Below, piece after piece: positions 32,931-45,810 of a stretch of 64,000 nt of DNA. The first letter of the stretch is position 1, and every line of letters begins with the position of its first letter. Location: positions 1 through 64,000 of the forward strand of contig JALJCO010001372.1 in NCBI GenBank assembly GCA_023101725.1. The letters run 5' to 3'. This DNA is from Atherinomorus stipes. Taxonomy: Eukaryota > Chordata > Actinopteri > Atheriniformes > Atherinidae. Both the position numbers and the translations under genes were made by a program. The notes under the pieces were generated by a model. It saw only the letters and a list, made by a program, of their open reading frames with translations, did no database searches and was not told where the DNA came from.

Positions 32931-34903
32931 TTGAGCTGTTCTAAGAAATATTTTAAAGCAACACAAAAAGTAAATTTGAAGAAAATGGTTCACATGAAGA
33001 AAATCACAGTTAGATGTTGCATTTGTGGTGAAATTTGTAATCATGAAGTAGATCTTCGGAAACACATGAGAATCCACACAGGAAAGAAACTATTCAGCTG
33101 TGATGAATGTGGACAAAGATTTAGTGTAAAGGCACACATAAACCAACACATGAGAATCCACACAGGAAAGAAACTATTCAGCTGTGATGAATGTGGACAA
33201 AGATTTAGTGTAAAGGCACACATAATCCAACACATGAGAGTCCACACAGGAGAGAAGCCATACAGCTGTGGTGAATGTGGACAAAGATTTAGCTTAAAGG
33301 GAAACTTAAACCAACACATGAGAGTCCACACAGGGGAGAAACCATTCAGCTGTGGTGAATGCGGACAAAGATTTAGTGTAAAGGCAAACTTAAACCAACA
33401 CATGAGAATCCACACAGGAGAAAAACCATTCATCTGTGATGAATGTGGACAAAGATTTAGTGTAAAGGCACACTTAAACCGACACATGAGAGTCCACACA
33501 GGAGAGACGCCATACAGCTGTGGTGAATGTGGACAAAGATTTAGCTTAAAGGGAAACTTAAACAAACACATGAGAATCCACACAGGAGAGAAACCATTCA
33601 GCTGTGGTGAATGCGGACAAAGATTTAGTGAAAAGGCACATATAATCCAACACATGAGAGTCCACACAGGAGAGAAGCCATACAGCTGTGGTGAATGTGG
33701 ACAAAGATTTAGCTTAAAGGGAAACTTAAACCAACACATGAGAGTCCACACAGGGGAGAAACCATTCAGCTGTGGTGAATGCGGACAAAGATTTAGTGTA
33801 AAGGCAAACTTAAACCAACACATGAGAATCCACACAGGAGAAAAACCATTCATCTGTGATGAATGTGGACAAAGATTTAGTGTAAAGGCACACTTAAACC
33901 GACACATGAGAATCCACAGAGGAGAAAAACCATTCATCTGTGATGAATGTGAAAAACGATTTAGTGTAAAGGCACACTTAAACCAACACATGAGAATCCA
34001 CACAGGAGAGAAACCATTCAGCTGTGATGAATGTGGACAACGATTTAGTCAAAAGGGGAGCTTAGACAAACACATCAGAATCCACACTGGAGAGAAACCA
34101 TTCAGCTGTGATAAATGCGGACAAAGATTTAGTGTAAAGGCAAACTTAAACCAACACATGAAAATCCACACAGGAAAGAAACTATTCAGCTGTGATGAAT
34201 GTGGACAAAGATTTAGTGTAAAGGCACGCATAATCCAACACATGAGAGTCCACACAGGAGAGAAGCCATACAGCTGTGGTGAATGTGGACAAAGATTTAG
34301 CTTAAGGGAAACTTAAACCAACACATGAGAGTCCACACAGGGGAGAAACCATTCAGCTGTGGTGAATGCGGACAAAGATTTAGTGTAAAGGCAAACTTAA
34401 ACCAACACATGAGAATCCACACAGGAGAAAAACCATTCATCTGTGATGAATGTGGACAAAGATTTAGTGTAAAGGCACACTTAAACCGACACATGAGAAT
34501 CCACAGAGGAGAAAAACCATTCATCTGTGATGAATGTGAAAAACGATTTAGTGTAAAGGCACACTTAAACCAACACATGAGAATCCACACAGGAGAGAAA
34601 CCATTCAGCTGTGATGAATGTGGACAACGATTTAGTCAAAAGGGGAGCTTAGACAAACACATCAGAATCCACACTGGAGAGAAACCATTCAGCTGTGATA
34701 AATGCGGACAAAGATTTCGTCAAAAGGGAAGCGTAAACCGACACATGAGAATGCACACAGGAGAGAAACCATTCACCTGTAATAAATGTGGACAAAGATT
34801 TAGTCTAAAGGGAAACTTAAACAAACACATGAGAATCCACACAGGAGCGAAACCATTTCACTGTGAGGTTAAGGTGAATTATTTAGATGGTGTAATAGTT
34901 TAA
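32931..34903 (+). CDS. C2H2 zinc-finger protein, >20 fingers, frameshifted
   Basis: The first frame (32931-34316, 461 aa) starts MSCSKKYFKATQKV. It has one weak finger (CCIC...HMRIH), then 14 complete fingers of the form FSCxECGQRFSxKxxLxxHMRxHTGEK and half of the next. The second frame (34325-34903, 192 aa) continues with six fingers and a truncated one. The join lies at about 34303, where AAGGGAAAC stands in place of AAAGGGAAAC in sister modules: one A is missing. Modules are 84 bp and nearly identical. Positions 33661-34130 recur 588 bp downstream (seven fingers), and 33241 onward recurs at +420 bp (five fingers). The protein is expected to bind DNA in the nucleus. No KRAB or SCAN domain is visible. 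As sequenced, it would make a 461-aa protein ending inside a finger. Confidence 0.85.
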
Positions 34904-35086
34904 AGGAACACATGCTTGTCCACACAGAATGGAGACAACAAAGCTGAAGATTTTGCTGGAAATCTCTAAATAATGTGTCCAGGTTGTAGATAGGTGTGTG
35001 TTAGAACTTCAGGGGCGATTTTCCATGAAGGTCTCTCAGGAATGAATCCCCTGGAAAAGTCAGGCAAATGTGCTCCTTTTTCATGC

Positions 35087-35092
35087 AATAAA
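35087..35092 (+). promoter_or_regulatory. AATAAA polyadenylation signal candidate
   Basis: This is the first AATAAA after the zinc-finger frame, 184 bp past its stop at 34903. Later AATAAA copies (near 35645 and 36302) are alternatives. Confidence 0.4.
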
Positions 35093-35099
35093 GCCAGTG

Positions 35100-36685
35100 T
35101 CAGTTCACATCATACACATTTCCTCTCATTTAAACTACTATGATCTCCCACATACACATAATCTCTCATTTGCACTACTCTGAGCTACTATGAGGCATCT
35201 TGAATCAGATCTTACCTTTCTGACACTTTCAGCTGTCACTTAAGTCTTCCTAAGAGCTTTCAGGACTTTCTGGTATGATGTGTCTTTTAATACAACTGAC
35301 CGGGAAATCCTGATTTGACATGTCTCAATCTTATGACCGGGCACGGAAACTTATGAAATACTCGTACCTGGTCATGTCTGTCTTGTCTGTGTATAAGGTA
35401 TCTTGGATCAATGGATGTTTTAATCGCTTGTATGTTTGAATTTGATACCTTTTTTAAATTGGAGATGATCATGTGTGCATGTGGGACTCTATTTGATGTG
35501 TAATTTCAAGTGATTATGATCATATAAATGTGTCAGAGGGGTGTGTAAGAGTTCAGCGTGCATTTAGTCTGATACAGTCCCTCATGGAGGACCTTAAGAG
35601 TCCATGAGGGCTTATGATGTAAAGCAGGTCACATAAATAAGAAGGCCAATAAACATCACCACATTTTTAAATAAGCCTTCAAATTAATCCTTAAAGGGAA
35701 AGTTCAGGATTTTCGACAGAGGGACTCATTTTCGATTGATCCAGCGTCCTTATCACTGGAGACAGTTTCATCATATTTCATTCCCTTATTCTAGTTCAAG
35801 GAGGATGCTAATGCTAGTGTAAGTCAACAGGAATCTGCTAGCCTATCATTAAAAACAATCTTAACCACACCACAGAACATCTGAGGCAAATCATTTATAA
35901 CTCAAGACTATCTGTAAACACTGTGTTAATAGGATAATGTTACAAATAAAACTAAACTTGCATTTTGATTGTTGCTGCTGAGACACTACAAAATTTTACT
36001 TCCTATATTTGGCAGTGGAGTGATATCATCTGCTGCTACGTGCATGAAGGAATTTTATTACACATACAGTCAAAACTACTGCCATGTCTGAAAGGCATGA
36101 GGATATGTCAGATTTTGAAGACAATTTTGAACTTTTTTTCATCAAACTAACTGTCATGTCACTATGAACTGGAATACACTGACAGAGGTAGTAACACAAC
36201 CACCCAGAAGCAAAGTGTATAAGTGTATATGTATTGTACTGGTGTCATGTGTTTTTCCCTCTGGTCCTCATCAAAACACATTCTGACATTTCTAATGTGT
36301 GGAATAAAATCCAACTCAGTCTTTAAGATAAATTTGACCTGACTTGAATCCTTTTCTGCTCATCCTGGCTTTTTATGAGTTTTTGTGTCTGCGTCCTCCA
36401 CTCTTACTTCATCTAACTTCATGACTTATAAATCAAATATAATCATTTTTTATTTTCTTTTTTTATCTACTCCTGTATGAAATGTAACTGTTTTCTGTTA
36501 CTTATGTAACCATTTTTCTGCTAATATTTTTTACAAGTGCTTGATAGAAAATATGCAGCATTTAGTTTGACATTAGACCTTATTTTCTTAAAAATGTTAT
36601 GTAACACCTTTATGAAGAGTCACCAGGTTTGAATCAAGAACACAGAGGTGAGAAGAGAAAGTGAGAAGGACTGAGCAGAGTATTG
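35100..36685. other. Non-coding stretch downstream of the zinc-finger gene
   Basis: This is AT-rich sequence without recognisable frames. A TTAA followed by AGGGAAAGTTCAGG at about 35692 may be another TTAA-type terminus, but no second end was seen. Confidence 0.35.
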
Positions 36686-36689
36686 TTAA

Positions 36690-37858
36690 AGGAGCCCTAT
36701 CATAAAAAATGGACTTTTAAGAGCTTTTCAGCATGTCAGTGTGTTATTTCCTCATCAAGAAATTATTTAAATCGTTATTTGTCTTCATTCATGCATATTT
36801 GAGTAATCTACATGAATATTTAAACCAAGCGCTACCTGCAAACGTCTGATGATCCACCCCGTTACGTATGAACATGGCACCAATCACGAAGTGACAAACA
36901 CGCATGCGCAACATCTAGCAAGACGCCCTCTGTTGAACAGAAACTCAGAGAATCCTATACACACTCTCTGAGGAAGAAACTAACACCTGCAGGAAGATTT
37001 CCTCAGAGACAAGCAGCCATCAGCTAACAGACGTTTGCTCCAGAGTTCAGGAGAATTTTCTTCCCTTTTTTTCCTTCTTTTTTTAAGCTCTAGAGGACAG
37101 CAAGTTGGGGAAAATGCAGTTACGTTCAGCGTGGTTATGTTCAGTGTGGGAGTGTATTTGTTGTATTGGATGAATCGACTTGCCACTGTGGTTGGATTAT
37201 AACTTCAGGAGCAGAAAAAAAAAACTCAACTTTGTGTGTGAACTTCACTCCTGACAACTTCATGAATCTCGGGCAGTAAAGTGTTTTTTTCTCTGGGATT
37301 ACTTCTGAAACCTGACGCAGTTCCTACTATAAAAACGCGCATGGACAGACAACAACACTGGTGAGTCAACACATCTCTCAGCTCAATGCTAACTGTTAGC
37401 CTATGATTTGTTCGCTAAATTACTTGCTTGTCAGGGGTCTCTGTGGTACTTCTGTGGTACTGCGTATACTTCAAACTCCATATCAGACTCTGGGTCGAGC
37501 GCATACAGCTCCATAACAGGCTGGTCTGTTTTATCCCGTCGATCGGAGGAATTATCCATCAATGTTTACTACTAACATCCACATGAGAGCTGCCGGTGCT
37601 ACAGACAATTCTGTGACCCTTCAGAATAAGTGTCTCTTCCGGTGCGACGTCATGAAATGGGCGTAAAACATGCTGCAATTGGTCGAGAGCTCCGCGGTTC
37701 AGTACAGTCAGCCATCTTACTTCCGTGTTGGAAATTAGATGCATCGAAAAACTAATATTTAACACCAAATTAGTTTCTATAGTAACGATGGGAACATATC
37801 TAGCTTATAAATGCCTGTATTTGACTTTTGGAACATTTGAAAGCATGATACAGCTCCT
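36690..37858. mobile_element. piggyBac-like TTAA element, 1169 bp
   Basis: TTAA flanks both sides (36686-36689 and 37859-37862). The ends AGGAGCCCTATCAT and ATGATACAGCTCCT form an inverted repeat with about two mismatches. There is no transposase frame, so it is a non-autonomous element. Exact TTAA targets with short inverted repeats are characteristic of the piggyBac superfamily, but membership is inferred from the termini only. Confidence 0.75.
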
Positions 37859-38404
37859 TTAAAAGAAGTGGTCAGGAAAAGAAAAATTCAGTCAAGAATA
37901 GGATGTGACTTGCTTGCTGTGCAGCTGTGTGCTCTGTATTGTTCTGATTAACACATAATCTGAAAGTCCTTTGTCCAGAGTGTCCTTGCTGATGTTTTCA
38001 GTCATTGTATGAACTTTATATGTGACCAAAAAAATCAATAAAACTATAGACCTTGAAATAGGGGTCTAGAAAAGGCAACAGTTTCCAATTTATTTGTGGG
38101 GGGTCCTGTTTAATGGGCTCCACTGGGATCAATGGAGAAGTACGGGTACTGGAGGCAGGTCACGAGGTCAGGGTCCACACCGAGAGGCCCCTTTCCCGTC
38201 TTCCCAGATCTGCTAACAAGTGACTGAACAGGTTTTAATTGGTGTAGTTTAGTCAACTTTCCTCTGGTAAACAGAAAGTGGTCTGCAGGACACCTTGTTG
38301 GGATTTCTTGAGATAAAGTCCTGACTAGTCAGTGTCAGACCGTGTCATTGGCTGTTTTGTGTCTATTAAGCCTATTAAGACAGTCTATTTTGCAAGAGTG
38401 ATCT

Positions 38405-38550
38405 GTTTCCCAAACGTACATGTCTTTAGATTGTGGGAGGAAGCCGGAGTACCCGGAGAGAACCCACGCATACACAGGGAGAACTTGCCACGGTTCCAAC
38501 CCCTCCCCAGCCAAGGATCAAACCAGCAACCTTGCTGTGAGACTGCAGTG
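38405..38550. repeat. Common fish dispersed repeat fragment
   Basis: The stretch containing TTGTGGGAGGAAGCCGGAGT and ACCCGGAGAGAACCCACGC is a motif I know as highly repeated in fish genomes. Another part of the same repeat (AACATGCATGTCTTTGGACA) is at 45400-45545. The class is not certain. Confidence 0.55.
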
Positions 38551-39149
38551 CTAACCACCATGCCACTGCCGCTGATACAGCAACTGTTCTGCTTGTCATT
38601 GAGGAGCCAAACTGCTGAAAAGGAAACGCATGTGTCAAAGAATCACAGATCGTTCTCACAATACTATCCTCCAAGACACTGCCAGATGAACCAGTTAGAA
38701 AAAGGAAGCTGTCAGGTGTTTGGGACGAGTAGCAGGTGTTCTTAAAAGCCTGATAACTTGCATTGCTGGAAGGCCGAGTCATTGGAAAAACACACTTTTT
38801 AAAATAACAATTCATCAGAAAACAAACCTTCCCTGCCTCAAAGACAAGTACGTAACACCACATTCACAACACTGACTGTATTTGTATTTATTTTGACTGT
38901 ATATTATTATATCAAAGATGTTTTTGATGATCAAGATATAGAATAATACAATATACAATAAGTCAAACGATATGTGTAGATGATGAGTCGGAGTCTGCAA
39001 CGTTTATTGTCCAAAGAGCCATTTTTCACCTCAACTCGCATAAATAAAGTCGCCCAGAGCTGCAAATGTTCTATGGCCAATAAATTTGCAAAAATATCTC
39101 CCTTTCTGTTTTTTTTTTTTTTTTGGCAAGATGGAGTGCCAAGTGGACA

Positions 39150-42100
39150 ATAATGAGAAATAAAATGAACTTTTTTGATTTTGGCAAATGGCTGGCAATG
39201 GCTTGAAACAAATGATAACTTTGAGACATCTGTACATAGCCTATGGGAAGCAATGAAAGCCTTTATTCGTGGTCAAATTATATCACATAGTGCATACAAA
39301 AATAAAAAAGAGAAGCAGGATAAACAAATGATTACCCAACAAATACTAACCCTAGATCAACAACATGCCAGGAACCCAGACCCTGAGATGGCAATTAAAC
39401 GTGCCGCTCTGCAATCTAGAAAGACCTACTCTCCACAACCGAAACAGTCAAATTAATCAATCGGTCCCAACATAAATTCTATGAACATGGTGAAAAACCT
39501 GGCAGACTTCTAGCCCATCAGATTAAAGAAATGGAAAAAAGAAACCAAATTACTGAAATAATCTCAAAATCTGGTAAATTAATAAAAGACCAAGAGGAAA
39601 TATATACTGAATTCAGAAAATATTTTTCAGAGTTGTACTCTACGGAGATGAGTGGGGACTCTATTATGGAAAATTTCTTTAAGGACCTACATATTCCCAC
39701 AATTAATCAGGAAGACAGGGATGGTCTAGAAAAACCTATTATTTTAGAAGAGGTCAAAAAGCAATAAAAACACTTCAAGGATCTAAAGCCCCAGGACCTG
39801 ATGGTTACACAATTGAATTTTATAAATCTTTTATGAACGAACTGGCTCCTGTCTTACTACGGGTATATAACGAGTCTTTTAATTTGGGGAAACTTCCATC
39901 TACACTTTATCAGGCAGCAATCTTTCTTATACCTAAAGAAGGCAAAGATTTGAAAATGTATCATCTTATAGACCAATAAGTCTTTTGAATGTTGATGTTA
40001 AAATTTTAGCAAAAATAATGGCTAACAGATTAGAGACGGTGGTGTCAACAATTATTCACGAGGATCAAAATGGTTTTATAAAGAATAGACAGATGTCACA
40101 CAACCTTAGACGACTGTTTACCATAATCTATACACAGGGTTCAGACTCGCAGTCTGAGGTGATTGTCTCTCTGGATGCGGAGAAAGCCTTTGACAGGGTG
40201 GAGTGGACATACCTGTTCTCCACCCTGTCAAGGTTTGGGTTTGGAGACGTCTTTATCTCCTGGCTCAAATTGTTATATGCTTCACCAGTGGCCTCTGTAC
40301 AAACGAATAACTACAGGTTGGAGTACTTTCCCCTCACTAGATCAACCAGACAAGGCTGCCCTTTGTCACCCATACTCTTTGCAATAGCAATTGAACCGCT
40401 TGCAATCTCTCTGCGCTCTCTCCATCAATATACAGGAATTAAAAGAGCTGATGGAGAACACAAAGTTTCCCTTTACGCAGACGACATGTTATTATATATC
40501 TCTAATCCGTTGGTATCACTTCCGGTTATAATGAACAGTGTGAATCAGTTCGGCTTCATTTCTGGTTACAAATTAAATATCGACAAAAGTACAATTTTCT
40601 CAGTTAACATTTCACAAGAAGAATTAGAACACTATAGCTTACCTTTCAAGGTCTCTGATCAGTTTAAGTACCTGGGGGTTGTCATCACCAGTTCCTTCAA
40701 AGGTCTTTACAGTCAAAACTATGCAAAACTGGTAGAGCAAACAGTCATAGATTGTCAGAGATGGTCATTTTGGTCATTTCTCCCTTTGTGGCTAGCTGGA
40801 CATGTTAATATAATTAAAATGACCACTTTACCTAAGTTTTTATTTTTGTTCCAATGTATTCCTCTTTATTTGAATAAATTGTTTTTCAAGAGGTTAGATA
40901 AGATCATTTTAAAATTCATCTGGAACAAAAAACCTGCTAGGATTAGAAAGGAGCTATTACAAAGACCTAAATCCTGTGGAGGAATGGGCTTACCAAACTT
41001 TCAACTGTATTATTGGGCTTGTAATTTAAAGAATGTCTTATTGGATTCAGAAGAACTACCCTTATTGGATGCATATTGAGCAAGATTACTGTACTCCATC
41101 TTCACTCAGAGCATTAATTTATTCAGGCATGCCCTCAATGCCTTCTGGAACCTCCTGCAATGATATAGTCTCCAGCACTGTTAAAATGTGGGAACAACTT
41201 TTAAAACATTTTAATCTACGCCCCAGCCCACTTCAGGGTCCTATTGTAAAGAACCACATGTTTGCCCCCTCACTAGGTAACAATACATTTGATGATTGGT
41301 ATGAAAAGGGGCTTAATAATCTTATTGACTTTTACATTGATGATATATTCCCCTCATTTGCACAACTTAGAGAGAAATTTGGGCTCACTGACTCTCACTT
41401 TTTTAAATATTTACAGGTTAGAAATTTTGTCAAAAACAATAATATAAACTTCCCAGGGGTTCCAACACCTATTGATTCAATATTCCTTAATAATCCAGCT
41501 GAGAGAGGGGGCATCTCAATCCTATATAATAAACTATTTCAATATACCGGTTCCAACACTCTACAGCACTTGAGACAAGCATGGGAAGATGAGTTGGGCA
41601 CAAACATTTCAGAGGAACATTGGGAGCAGGCCCTTACTTACACTCACTCTGCCTCAATTTGTGCCAGACATGGCTTAATACAATTTAAGATAATACATCG
41701 GCTCCATTGGTCCAGGCTCAAACTAAGTAAGGTGTTCCCTGATGTGGACTCTACGTGTATACGTTGCAAACAAGCAGCAGCTTCATTGACACACATGTTT
41801 TGGGGTTGCTCTAAGCTTTCATCTTTTTGGACAAACATTTTCCTAACAATATCAAAAGCTCTACACTGTCCTATCGATCCAAATCCACTAACAGCAATTC
41901 TTGGTATAATAGACCAAAATGTGGCTAAAAGTCAATCAGTGCGCAAGGCAATACTGTTTACTTGTCTGCTCGCATGGAGGCTAATTCTTTTGAACTGGAA
42001 GCGATCAGAACCCCCCGTTTATATAAACTGGTTTAGAGATGCAATGATGCACCTGGAACTTGAAAAAATTAGATACTCTTTACAAGGGCGTGATGACAAA

Positions 42101-42501
42101 TTTTGGAAGGTGTGGTCATCTTTTTACAATCTGAAAGACAGAGCTAATGAATAGGATTTGTCGAATATAAAATAACACAGCTACTCTGTGATGGTCTCTT
42201 CAACTCGTTTGGTAACGTCATCCACCTTTGTTGTTTGTTTTTGTTTCTTGTTTGGTTTTTGTTTTGCTTTTCTTTTGATGTTTATGGTACTTGTAAAATT
42301 CGTACTAATGTGCATGTTTTTTCTATCACATATGTTAATTGTATCGAGGCAATCTCAACACATCAATGGCATTATGTATATCCTCATGATGTGGGAATCT
42401 TCCCTATACAAGCTTACTTGTTGTGTTGACTTATCTCTGTTGTAATGTTCAATACGAAAAATTCAATAAAGAAAGTTTGAAAAAAAAAAAGAAAAAAAAA
42501 A
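39150..42501 (+). mobile_element. L1-type LINE, 5' truncated, degraded
   Basis: Coding similarity begins at about 39205 (ETNDNFETSV, the linker between endonuclease and RT). The element ends with AATAAAG and an A-rich tail (42479-42501). ORF1 and the endonuclease are missing by truncation. AAGATG occurs before 39135 and after the tail at 42500-42505, which could be a short target duplication. This is weak. Confidence 0.75.
39205..42154 (+). pseudogene. L1 ORF2 remnant (reverse transcriptase and C-terminus)
   Basis: At least three frames are needed: 39175-39456, 39531-39767, 39985-41079 and 41033-42154. The RT core (39985 on) has IIHEDQNGFIKNRQ, VSLDAEKAFDRVEW (motif A), RQGCPLSPILFAIAIEPLA (motif B) and LYADDMLLYI (motif C). 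The last frame holds the C-terminal Cys/His cluster, CIRCKQAAASLTHMFWGC. RT motif 0 (SKAPGPDGYTIEFYKS) is legible near 39780 in yet another frame. Several indels mean it cannot make an active enzyme. Confidence 0.85.
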
Positions 42502-42519
42502 GATGTGGGGTCAGAGTTG

Positions 42520-42632
42520 CGCACACAAGCCAAAAAACGAAGTGGTCCAACTTCAAGTTGGATGTGAATCAGAGGACGGCTGCTCGTGACTGCATTTCGT
42601 CTTTCAGAGGTGGTGGGAGTTCACGCGGGTGA
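42520..42632 (+). pseudogene. Myb/SANT-like fragment (Harbinger-type), doubtful
   Basis: Just after the L1 tail, KWSNFKLDVNQRTAARDCIS resembles the helix of Myb/SANT-like proteins found with PIF/Harbinger transposons and in NAIF1-like proteins. It is followed by a Gly/Ser-rich run, as is usual there. It is only about 35 residues long and no second half was found. Confidence 0.35.
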
Positions 42633-42639
42633 CTCCCGT

Positions 42640-45400
42640 TTTTCTAAAGGTAAATAAATATATATTTGTGAAACGTGTGTTTATACAGTCGCCTCCTCAC
42701 AGCCTGATGTCACGGGAAACACTGTATTTATTAGCTGACACAATCTATTACCATAAGAGGACGTGCAGCATTGGGAATTCCTCCTGCATCACCTGCGTCA
42801 CAGCCTCGGGGGTTTCCTAATCCCGGGATGTAGATGTAACCGACCTGCTACTGTTAAATCACCATACCGGCCGAGTCCCCCCCCCCCCCCCCCTGCTGTG
42901 TTGGTATAAGTGATTGAACAGATCATCCTATAGATGTCCTCACAAATTAAGTGCATTTATAAACAAACCGGCATATAAGTGAATTTATTCACCGGAGCGC
43001 GTGGAGGCACAGCTGGGTGTGTTGCCCCCCAGCCTGGCTTCAGCTCTGTGCACAGAGATGTCTCTGGGAACTTAAAGCGTCTGACCAGCCAGTTATCATT
43101 AAATCAGTAAATCTTCTCGACCTCTAAAAACACTCTCTCTGTATATCCACCATTTCGAACGTTTTCTTCCATCTAAAACAGCTGCTGGAAAGGAGCCTAT
43201 TTTTGCTCCACTTTGCGCTTTTATATCCACACATAATTGCAGACGCAGGTGTTAATTGTTTATGAGGGCTGTTTGTTCATGTGTCTGACCACATCACTCA
43301 GTCTGGGCATGGTTGTTTTCACATTTATTTCTTTTAACAGTTTCCCAGCGTCGCCTCCAAGTGTCGCCAAAGTCTCCACAGCTGTAGAAACGTTTGTACG
43401 CCAGCCATGAAGTTGACGTGAAGCACCGCACATTTCCACGGTCACTCCATTCTTGATACATCTCGACTTTACCGTGGAAATGATCGTACGCCACGTTTTT
43501 GTGCGCCCCTGCACTTTTACCGCATTTAGGCATTTATTTATTTATTCATTCATGCATTTATTTATTTATTTTTTCCATTAGTTTCACTCCTTTACGGTCT
43601 TTGCTTTGCACATACGTCGCTGCTCTCGGAGTCGTCGCTGGCTGCCGCCTCGTTACGTGACCATGCTCAGTCCGTGGCTCGTGACATCTGTTATCAATTA
43701 TCAGCTGATGTAAAATATTATCCATGTTTTCATGCAAAATGACTTATACATCAGATGAAGATTGTAGAGTTCATTCTGAGGGTGAGGTTAGAACCAGGAC
43801 CCCCCTCTCCTGTGTTTTTGTGGCAGCTGTAAAAACACACCAGAGGTGGTTCACTGGGCTATTTAGCATTTATTACCTAGTGTAGCAAATCATTTAGGCA
43901 GTTTATGACCTGTAGACCCTGAGAACATCTTGCAGGAGGAGAGGTTTGTTTTACTTGGCTCATCATGTGAAACCGGACACAGGAGACAAGCGCAAAGTAT
44001 TAGGGGTTTTGTTGTTTGCTGTTCTCCCTTTCTTTTTCTGTATTTTTCCACTCTTTTAAGCTCTCAGGAATTAAGGAGCCAGAAGATGCCAGGATGTGTG
44101 ATCAGCTGTTCTGTAGCAGGGGGAGGAGCTCCAAGATTCAACCGACATTAAAAAGTATAAAAGGGTTCAAGGGACTGTTAGAAGCTGTCAGATTTTCCAA
44201 ACTGGCTCCAGCACTCTGTTGGTGACAGGGCAAGAATTCTGAACCCAGAGCTCTGTAATGCATTGCTTCTGATTCTGTAATAAATTAACTTTTATTCCGC
44301 ATTGTTTGGTTTTCATTTCTGATGCAAAAGGTCCCGCTGGAAAATGGGTAAAGAAGGTTACAGGAGGTTTAATGTTTAGAAGGTATCTTAAACACCCATT
44401 TTTCTTACACTGATCGCTTTTTGTCATCAGCACCGTCTTTTGTTCCATTTTTATTCTTCAGCAAGGAGGGCACTAACAGATGACTGAATAACCAGCGATG
44501 TCTATGTAATGATCCAAAAAACCCTAAAATGCAAAATGAGTAGCAGAGAGCAACGGTGTAAAATCTATGGCACACCTCATTTTCCCCCAATGTACACCCA
44601 AATGAAAATATATAGGCAACTATGCTTAAAATGATAACTGCAGGTGTTTATAAAATGCAATCCAGCTATTTGATTATTCCAACTGACTCATTCGTTTTAG
44701 TTTAAAGTATTAATAGTCTTTTGTTAGTCAATAAGAAGTCTTTATTATAGGCCTTTGTACTGCGAGCTTGTATTACAATGAGGAGCTGAAAAATATTTTG
44801 AACACATGTATGACTACATATTTTTTGTTGTCTGAGAAATTTCCCTCCAGTTGATCCAGAGAAGCTTGACCAGTTGGTGTCCAACATAAGATGACAACAC
44901 TGGACCCCTAACAGTCTTCTCGCCTGTGCAGTGAACAGTGAGAGTCGTCACTTCAGCACTGATTCCAGGTACTGACACCTTTATACATCCATTTAAATTG
45001 TTAAAATTACAGGATTGTCCATAAAATATTGATATAGACATACTTTACTGTGTCCAACATTCATTCATTCTGTACAGTGTGTTCAACATAAATATAACAT
45101 AATATGTATCTATGTATGTGTATACATATATATATATACATATATATACACATACATGCACACACATATACTGTATACATGTATACATATATATAATCAG
45201 TTAGTCATTTTCTGTACTGCTTCTCCAGTTCAGGTTTTTTTTTTTGTTTGTTTTTTTTTTTGTTATACTTGTATGATCCCAGAGGGGAAATTAGGGCTCT
45301 GCATTTTACCCATCTCTGTACTGTGAGTATCAGAGAGCAGTGGGCTGCTACTTAAAGCGCCCGGGGAGCAGTTGGTTGCTGGAGTCTATCCAGCTATTAT
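42640..45400. other. Unclassified stretch
   Basis: There is a C tract at about 42878-42892. A minus-strand frame at 43260-43514 (84 aa) has no recognisable domain. No other feature can be supported. Confidence 0.35.
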
Positions 45401-45542
45401 CAGGTGAGGGGCAGGTACACATGGACAGGTAACCAGTCTGTCACAGGACCAACACAGAGAGACAGACAACCAGTCACACTCACATTCATTCATAGGGGCA
45501 ATTAAGAGTAATCAATTAACCTAACATGCATGTCTTTGGACA
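45400..45542. repeat. Common fish dispersed repeat fragment
   Basis: The sequence includes GAGACAGACAACCAGTCACA and CAATTAACCTAACATGCATG. It belongs to the same family as 38405-38550 but covers an adjacent part. Confidence 0.55.
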
Positions 45543-45544
45543 TA

Positions 45545-45755
45545 CACTACTCACAAAAACTTAAGGATATTTGGCTTTTTGTCTGATGTCAGAATAAATC
45601 TAAAATCCACGACAACCTTTCCAGGTGAACTGAATTAAACTTTCTCTAAACTTTTCAATGCACATTTTCACTGTTCAATGGTTAAATATTTATTCTGCAT
45701 CATTCTGTTCTCCAAAAAATGAAAGTTGAATATCCCCAACTTTTTGTGAGTAGTG
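45545..45755. mobile_element. Small inverted-repeat element (mariner-like MITE), 211 bp
   Basis: The ends CACTACTCACAAAAACTT and AAGTTGGGGATATTC (right end read inward AAAAAGTTGGGG) form an inverted repeat of about 26 bp with few mismatches. A TA lies directly before the left end; the right flank reads TGTA. Size and termini fit a Tc1/mariner-type MITE. Confidence 0.65.
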
Positions 45756-45757
45756 TG

Positions 45758-45762
<5 letters not shown>

Positions 45763-45808
<46 letters not shown>
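45763..45808. repeat. (TA)n microsatellite, left flank of 4.9-kb element
   Basis: This is a pure TA run of about 46 bp. It directly abuts the inverted-repeat terminus at 45809. Confidence 0.95.

Positions 45809-45810
<2 letters not shown>

Noticed and set aside
33041..34003. 320-aa minus-strand frame across the zinc-finger array
   Set aside because: It is the antisense shadow of the 84-bp modules and has no start context or domain of its own.
32931..34903. CRISPR-like regular repeats
   Set aside because: The 84-bp period is exactly one C2H2 finger (28 codons), with no spacers.
43260..43533. Overlapping 79- and 84-aa minus-strand frames
   Set aside because: Neither has a domain or neighbouring support, and the link to the Myb-like fragment at 42520 could not be shown.
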